Source of the DNA: Porphyromonadaceae bacterium UBA7180
GTDB lineage: Bacteria; Bacteroidota; Bacteroidia; Bacteroidales; Muribaculaceae
Direction of reading: 5' to 3'
Assembly (NCBI GenBank): GCA_002491165.1
Contig: DKVK01000075.1
Location: 1 to 10,215, forward strand
Length of the DNA stretch: 10,215 nt
Of this stretch, positions 6,579 through 10,215 are shown in pieces. The stretch's first letter is position 1. The number at the start of each line of letters is the position of its first letter. The translations under genes were made by a program, and so were the position numbers. Under the pieces are notes generated by a model, which was given only the letters and a program-made list of their open reading frames with translations, did not search any database and was not told the DNA's origin.

Positions 6579-7892
6579 ATGAAGATTGCTATTATCGGAA
6601 CCGGTTATGTCGGGCTCGTCACCGGCACCTGTTTCGCCGACATGGGTATCTCCGTCACTTGCGTGGACGTCGATGCCGATAAAATAAACCGCCTCAAACG
6701 TGGCGAAATCCCTATCTACGAGCCGGGTCTCGAGGATATGGTGACACGTAACCACAACTCGGGGCGCCTCGACTTCACCACCGACCTCTCGGAGGTCATC
6801 GACGACGTGGAGGTCATCTTCTCGGCCGTGGGAACGCCGCCCGACGAGGACGGCTCCGCCGACCTCGGCTATGTGCTCGACGTGGCGCGGCAGATAGGGT
6901 CGCTAATGGAAAAATATGTGCTCGTGGTCACAAAAAGCACCGTCCCCGTGGGCACCGCCGTCAAGGTGCGCGAAGCCATCCTGGAGGAGCAGCGCCGCCG
7001 TGGAGTGAAGATAGACTTCGACGTGGCCTCGAACCCCGAGTTCCTTAAAGAAGGAGCCGCCATCAAGGACTTCATGAGCCCCGACCGCGTGGTGGTAGGC
7101 GTGGACTCGCCGCGCGCGCGGAAGATTATGCAGAAGCTCTACCGCCCGTTCCTCCTTTCCTCCGACCGTATGCTTTTCACCGACATCCCGTCGGCCGAGA
7201 TGATAAAGTATGCAGCCAACGCCATGCTGGCCACCCGCATTTCATTTATGAACGACATAGCCAACCTCTGCGACATGGTAGGCGCCAACGTCAACATGGT
7301 ACGCAAGGGCATAGGCGCCGACCACCGCATCGGCACCAAGTTCCTATACCCGGGTTGCGGCTACGGCGGTTCCTGCTTCCCCAAGGACGTCAAGGCCATA
7401 ATACGGACCGCCGCCCAGCATGGCTATGACATGCGCGTGCTACGCGCCGTGGAGGAGGTCAACGAAAGCCAGAAGTCGTTGTTATTCAAGAAATTGCTAA
7501 AGCACTACGGCGGCAGCGTCGAGGGCAAGGCCGTTACGCTGTGGGGGCTGGCCTTCAAGCCGGAGACCGACGATATGCGCGAGGCACCGGCGCTCGTCCT
7601 CATAGACCTGCTTCTCCGGCACGGCGCCACGGTGCGCGTCTACGACCCGATAGCGATGCAGGAATGCCGCCGCCGCATCGGCGACACGGTGACCTACTGC
7701 CCCAATATGTACGAGGCCGCTCTCGACTCGGACGCCCTCATGCTCGTCACGGAATGGAAGGAGTTCCGCGTACCCTCCTGGAACGTCATCCACAAATCCA
7801 TGCGCACTCCGGTGGTATTCGACGGCCGCAACATCTACGACCGCACTGAACTCGAAAGCGACGGCTTCACTTATTACGCACTCGGCAAATGA
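6579..7892 (+). CDS. ugd: UDP-glucose 6-dehydrogenase (UDP-glucose/GDP-mannose dehydrogenase family)
   Basis: This 437-residue cytosolic enzyme is predicted to oxidise UDP-glucose twice with NAD+ to give UDP-glucuronate, a precursor for capsule, lipopolysaccharide and other glycans. The N-terminal Rossmann domain starts MKIAIIGTGYVG (glycines 7, 9, 12), followed by VDVDADKI (30-37) and the IPIYEPGLE substrate-side motif (44-52). KSTVPVGT (119-126) and NPEFLKEGAAIKDF (152-165) are family signatures. The central helix contains Lys210 and Asn214 (EMIKYAANAM). The catalytic cysteine is Cys266 in GCGYGGSCFPKD (259-270). The C-terminal domain has LWGLAFKPETDDMREAP (321-337). The length is typical of the bacterial UDP-glucose type. 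The family also holds UDP-N-acetylmannosamine and GDP-mannose dehydrogenases, but the GYGGSCFPKD and FKPETDDMR wording favours UDP-glucose. A consensus promoter lies just upstream and an aminotransferase gene follows after 15 bp. Confidence 0.93.
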   Translation: MKIAIIGTGYVGLVTGTCFADMGISVTCVDVDADKINRLKRGEIPIYEPGLEDMVTRNHNSGRLDFTTDLSEVIDDVEVIFSAVGTPPDEDGSADLGYVLDVARQIGSLMEKYVLVVTKSTVPVGTAVKVREAILEEQRRRGVKIDFDVASNPEFLKEGAAIKDFMSPDRVVVGVDSPRARKIMQKLYRPFLLSSDRMLFTDIPSAEMIKYAANAMLATRISFMNDIANLCDMVGANVNMVRKGIGADHRIGTKFLYPGCGYGGSCFPKDVKAIIRTAAQHGYDMRVLRAVEEVNESQKSLLFKKLLKHYGGSVEGKAVTLWGLAFKPETDDMREAPALVLIDLLLRHGATVRVYDPIAMQECRRRIGDTVTYCPNMYEAALDSDALMLVTEWKEFRVPSWNVIHKSMRTPVVFDGRNIYDRTELESDGFTYYALGK

Positions 7893-7907
7893 CACACCTT
7901 AACTACT

Positions 7908-9044
7908 ATGGCTGAAAAGATTTTACTTTGCCTTTGCCACATGAGCGGCAAAGAACAGGATTATATAAACGAGGCGTTCGCCGACAACTGGGTTGTGCCG
8001 CTGGGCCCGAACGTCAGCGGCTTCGAGCAGGACCTGGAGCGCTTCACCGGCGGCGGCAAGAAGATAGCTGCCGTCTCGGCCGGCACGGCGGCGCTGCATC
8101 TCGCGCTCATCCTCGCAGGTGTGGAACGCGACGACGAGGTCATCTGCCAGTCGATGACCTTCTCCGCCTCCGCCAACCCGGTGGCTTACCAGGGAGCACG
8201 GCCGGTATTCGTCGACAGCGAGCCGCTTACGTGGAACATGAGCCCCGACCTCCTGGAAGAGGCCATACGGGACCGCATCGCCAGGACGGGACGCAAGCCG
8301 AAAGCCATCGTCGTGGTGGACCTTTACGGTATGCCGGCACAGATGGACCGCATCTGCGAGATAGCCGACCGCTACGGCATCACGCTGATTGAGGACGCGG
8401 CGGAAGCCCTCGGCTCCACGTTCTGCCGTCGGGAGTGCGGCACCTTCGGACGTTTCGGCGCACTCTCCTTCAACGGCAACAAGATGATAACGACCTCCGG
8501 CGGCGGCGCCCTTGTCTGCCCCGACGAAGAGACACGCCGGCGCGCCGTCTTCCTCGCCACGCAGGCACGCGAACCATTCCCCTGGTACGAACACCGCGAG
8601 ATAGGCTACAACTACCGCATGAGCAACATCTGCGCCGGCATCGGGCGCGGACAGATGCACATCCTCGAAGAGCATCTGGCCCACCACCGCCACGTCCACG
8701 ATGTCTACGCGCGACTCTTCGCCGACTTCCCCGGCATCACGCTCCACAGCAATCCCGACGACCGATTCCGCTCCAACTACTGGCTGTGCAACATACTGAT
8801 AGACAGCACCGCAACCGGATTCACCTACGAAGACGCGCGCGTCGCCCTCGCCGCCGGGAACATCGAAAGCCGTCCTCTCTGGAAACCTATGCACCTCCAG
8901 CCCGTATTCGCCGACGCCCCCTCTTACACCGACGGGACCTCGGAACATCTCTTCGGCCGCGGACTCTGCCTCCCCGCCGGTCCGTGGGTCGAAGACCGTC
9001 ATCTCGAAAAGATTGTCAACGTACTGAAATCACTCGTTAAATAA
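7908..9044 (+). CDS. DegT/DnrJ/EryC1/StrS-family PLP-dependent sugar aminotransferase
   Basis: This 378-residue enzyme is predicted to transfer an amino group, usually from glutamate, to a keto-sugar nucleotide using pyridoxal phosphate. That makes amino sugars for capsule, O-antigen or protein glycans. Visible motifs are NWVVPLGPNVSGFE (27-40), the phosphate-binding AVSAGTAALHLAL (55-67), the PLP-ring contact FSAS (85-88), and IEDAAEALGS (161-170, with Asp163 expected to pair with the PLP pyridine nitrogen). SFNGNKMITTSGGG (187-200) carries the Schiff-base Lys192, and GYNYRMSNICAGIGRGQM (233-250) follows. The SFNGNK wording and the pattern of the N-terminus are closest to PglE-like UDP-4-amino-sugar transaminases, so a UDP-4-keto-hexose substrate is plausible but not proven. 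No matching dehydratase, acetyltransferase or sugar-phosphate transferase is visible nearby. It sits 15 bp after ugd and 4 bp before the lipoprotein gene, so it is probably the middle gene of an operon. Confidence 0.93.
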   Translation: MAEKILLCLCHMSGKEQDYINEAFADNWVVPLGPNVSGFEQDLERFTGGGKKIAAVSAGTAALHLALILAGVERDDEVICQSMTFSASANPVAYQGARPVFVDSEPLTWNMSPDLLEEAIRDRIARTGRKPKAIVVVDLYGMPAQMDRICEIADRYGITLIEDAAEALGSTFCRRECGTFGRFGALSFNGNKMITTSGGGALVCPDEETRRRAVFLATQAREPFPWYEHREIGYNYRMSNICAGIGRGQMHILEEHLAHHRHVHDVYARLFADFPGITLHSNPDDRFRSNYWLCNILIDSTATGFTYEDARVALAAGNIESRPLWKPMHLQPVFADAPSYTDGTSEHLFGRGLCLPAGPWVEDRHLEKIVNVLKSLVK

Positions 9045-9048
9045 GCCA

Positions 9049-10152
9049 ATGATGAACAAGTTCCTAACGCTCCTCCTTTCATTCCTCATCCTGACAACGG
9101 CCTGTGGCAATAAACAGGCCTCCTCCACGGCCGGCAACCTCCTCACAGACGCCAAGACGCTACGCATGTACCCGATGGGCGACAACGTCACCGTGGCCGA
9201 AGTCGTCAGCCCGGAAGACTCCGCCAAGACGGTCGCAAAGTATTACCTCGTGAAGCGCGGTACGGAGAAACCATCCGTCGCCGACGGCGAGGTGATAGAG
9301 GTACCGTTGCAAAAAGCCGTGGTCTACACTTCTGTCCACGCCTCAGCCCTCGACGAACTGGGCGCGGGGGCTATCATAAAAGGTGTGACCGACGCGTCGT
9401 ACTTCACACTGCCGTCCGTGAAAGAGGGACTGGCAAAGGGCAGTATCGCCGACCTCGGCACCTCCTCGGCACCTGCCGTCGAGAAGATAATAGACCTCTC
9501 CCCGGACGCCATCATCCTCAACATCTACGACGGCATGGACACACGCAGCGTTGAGAAGCTCGGCATCCCCATAATCCGCATGAGCGAGAACGAGGAGCAG
9601 ACTCCGCTCGGCCGCGCCGAATGGCTTAAACTCCTCGGCGCACTCACCGGCAACGTCGAAAAGGCCGACAGCATCTTCAGCGGCGTCAGGCAGCGATACG
9701 CCGCCGCAATGAAAGAGACAGCCGGACGCAAGCAGCGCCCCACCGTCTTCGCCGACAACATCTATCAGGGAGTGTGGTACGTAGCCGGAGGCGGAAGCTA
9801 TACCGCCCGGATATATGCCGATGCCGGAGCCACCTACCCCTGGGCCGACGACAAGTCCGCAGGCTCGCTGAACCTCTCCTTCGAGCAGGTGCTCGACAAG
9901 GCGCGCGACGCCGACTTCTGGCTCCTTAAAGTCTTCGGGCAGAAACTGACACGCGACGGCCTCATGGCCATGGACCCGCGCTACAAGCATTTCAGCGCAG
10001 TGGACAAGGGCGGCGTCTACTATTGCGACACCTCCACGGCTCCGATTTTCGACGAGACGCCGTTCCATCCCGACCTCCTGCTACGCGAATACATCAACAT
10101 CTTCAACCGCAACGACGACCGGTTGCGCTACTTCCGCCCGATGGGTAAGTAA
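9049..10152 (+). CDS. ABC transporter substrate-binding lipoprotein, FecB/BtuF-like (TroA superfamily)
   Basis: This 367-residue protein has a lipoprotein signal: a basic start, a hydrophobic core, then LTTAC with Cys19 as the lipid-bearing residue. The residues after the cysteine (GNKQASS) lack the acidic pattern that sends Bacteroidetes lipoproteins to the cell surface, so a periplasmic face is likely. The mature part follows the class III binding-protein plan: VYTSVHASALDELGAGAIIKGVTDASY (92-118) in lobe one, then LSPDAIILN (150-158) and GIPIIRMSENEEQTPLGRAEW (172-192). A long linking helix (about 190-225) comes next, and lobe two contains NIYQGVWYVAGGGSYTARIYADAG (237-260). Family members bind iron chelates, haem or corrinoids; the ligand cannot be read from sequence. 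The permease and ATPase genes that it needs are not in the window and may follow. The start could be 9049 or 9052 (two Met codons). It begins 4 bp after the aminotransferase stop, so co-transcription is likely. Confidence 0.88.
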   Translation: MMNKFLTLLLSFLILTTACGNKQASSTAGNLLTDAKTLRMYPMGDNVTVAEVVSPEDSAKTVAKYYLVKRGTEKPSVADGEVIEVPLQKAVVYTSVHASALDELGAGAIIKGVTDASYFTLPSVKEGLAKGSIADLGTSSAPAVEKIIDLSPDAIILNIYDGMDTRSVEKLGIPIIRMSENEEQTPLGRAEWLKLLGALTGNVEKADSIFSGVRQRYAAAMKETAGRKQRPTVFADNIYQGVWYVAGGGSYTARIYADAGATYPWADDKSAGSLNLSFEQVLDKARDADFWLLKVFGQKLTRDGLMAMDPRYKHFSAVDKGGVYYCDTSTAPIFDETPFHPDLLLREYINIFNRNDDRLRYFRPMGK

Positions 10153-10180
10153 GTAAGTATTCAAATTAAACCGATAGTAA

Positions 10181-10215
10181 GTGAAAGAATTAATCTCACA
10201 TATCATAAACTTGGC
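10181..10215 (+). CDS. Possible start of the next gene (GTG start), cut by the window end
   Basis: From a GTG at 10181, directly after an in-frame TAA, the frame stays open to the window end and reads VKELISHIINL over 11 codons. It lies 28 bp after the lipoprotein stop, a normal operon spacing. No ATG is available in 10153-10215. Eleven residues are too few to name a family, and the true start may lie beyond the window. If the lipoprotein is part of an importer, a permease would be expected somewhere downstream, but this fragment does not show that. Confidence 0.25.
   Translation, partial: MKELISHIINL

Noticed and set aside
6400..6582. Plus-strand 60-codon ORF across the divergent control region
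   Set aside because: It spans the predicted ugd promoter and runs into the ugd start; no motif or composition supports coding.
7923..9002. Long minus-strand ORF (359 codons) opposite the aminotransferase gene
   Set aside because: It is a shadow of a GC-rich gene with C/G-ending codons. Its translation is Val/Ala/Gly/Glu-rich with no recognisable motifs, while the plus frame has a full set of family motifs.
1..10215. CRISPR arrays, tRNA/rRNA genes, insertion sequences, phage or defence genes
   Set aside because: No regularly spaced repeats, cloverleaf sequences, transposase or integrase motifs, or terminal inverted repeats were found on reading both strands.

Overview
This window reads as chromosomal DNA from a member of the Bacteroidales. 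By eye it is GC-rich (roughly 55-60 %, not counted exactly), with strongly C/G-ending codons. The evidence for this group is that most start codons lack a clear Shine-Dalgarno sequence, that a promoter in front of the UDP-glucose dehydrogenase gene fits the Bacteroidetes pattern (TTTG, 20 bp, TAnnTTTG), and that the protein family members look Bacteroidales-like. An Alistipes-like (Rikenellaceae) host would fit the GC content, but that is inference.

Layout. (1) Positions 1-324 hold the C-terminal end of an M13 (neprilysin/PepO-like) zinc peptidase, followed by a rho-independent terminator. (2) Positions 433-1359 hold a stand-alone SPFH/band-7 membrane protein, with a second terminator in the short convergent gap that follows. 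(3) Positions 1449-6419, minus strand, hold a tight four-gene block. In transcription order it is a 62-residue two-helix membrane protein, dxs (first enzyme of the MEP isoprenoid pathway), trkA and trkH (regulatory and pore subunits of a Trk potassium uptake system). The genes overlap or lie 9 bp apart (20 bp overlap, 4 bp ATGA overlap, 9 bp gap), so they are very probably one operon. (4) Positions 6420-6578 are the divergent control region. (5) Positions 6579-10152, plus strand, hold a UDP-glucose 6-dehydrogenase, a DegT-family sugar aminotransferase and a periplasmic-binding lipoprotein of the FecB/BtuF type, spaced 15 and 4 bp apart. A next gene may begin with GTG at 10181.

How the genes work together. 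UDP-glucose dehydrogenase and the aminotransferase are typical suppliers of activated uronic acid and amino sugars for capsule, O-antigen or protein glycans. The lipoprotein behind them suggests a metal-chelate or corrinoid importer whose other parts would lie downstream. TrkA and TrkH together form a potassium importer. Their coupling to Dxs is an operon arrangement, with no obvious metabolic link.

No stretch longer than about 160 bp lacks a gene. I saw no tRNA, rRNA, CRISPR array, insertion sequence, phage gene or attachment site. This is mostly ordinary core-genome content and I do not see a convincing new system. The points most worth a second look are the small membrane ORF overlapping dxs and the mixed sugar/transport operon.
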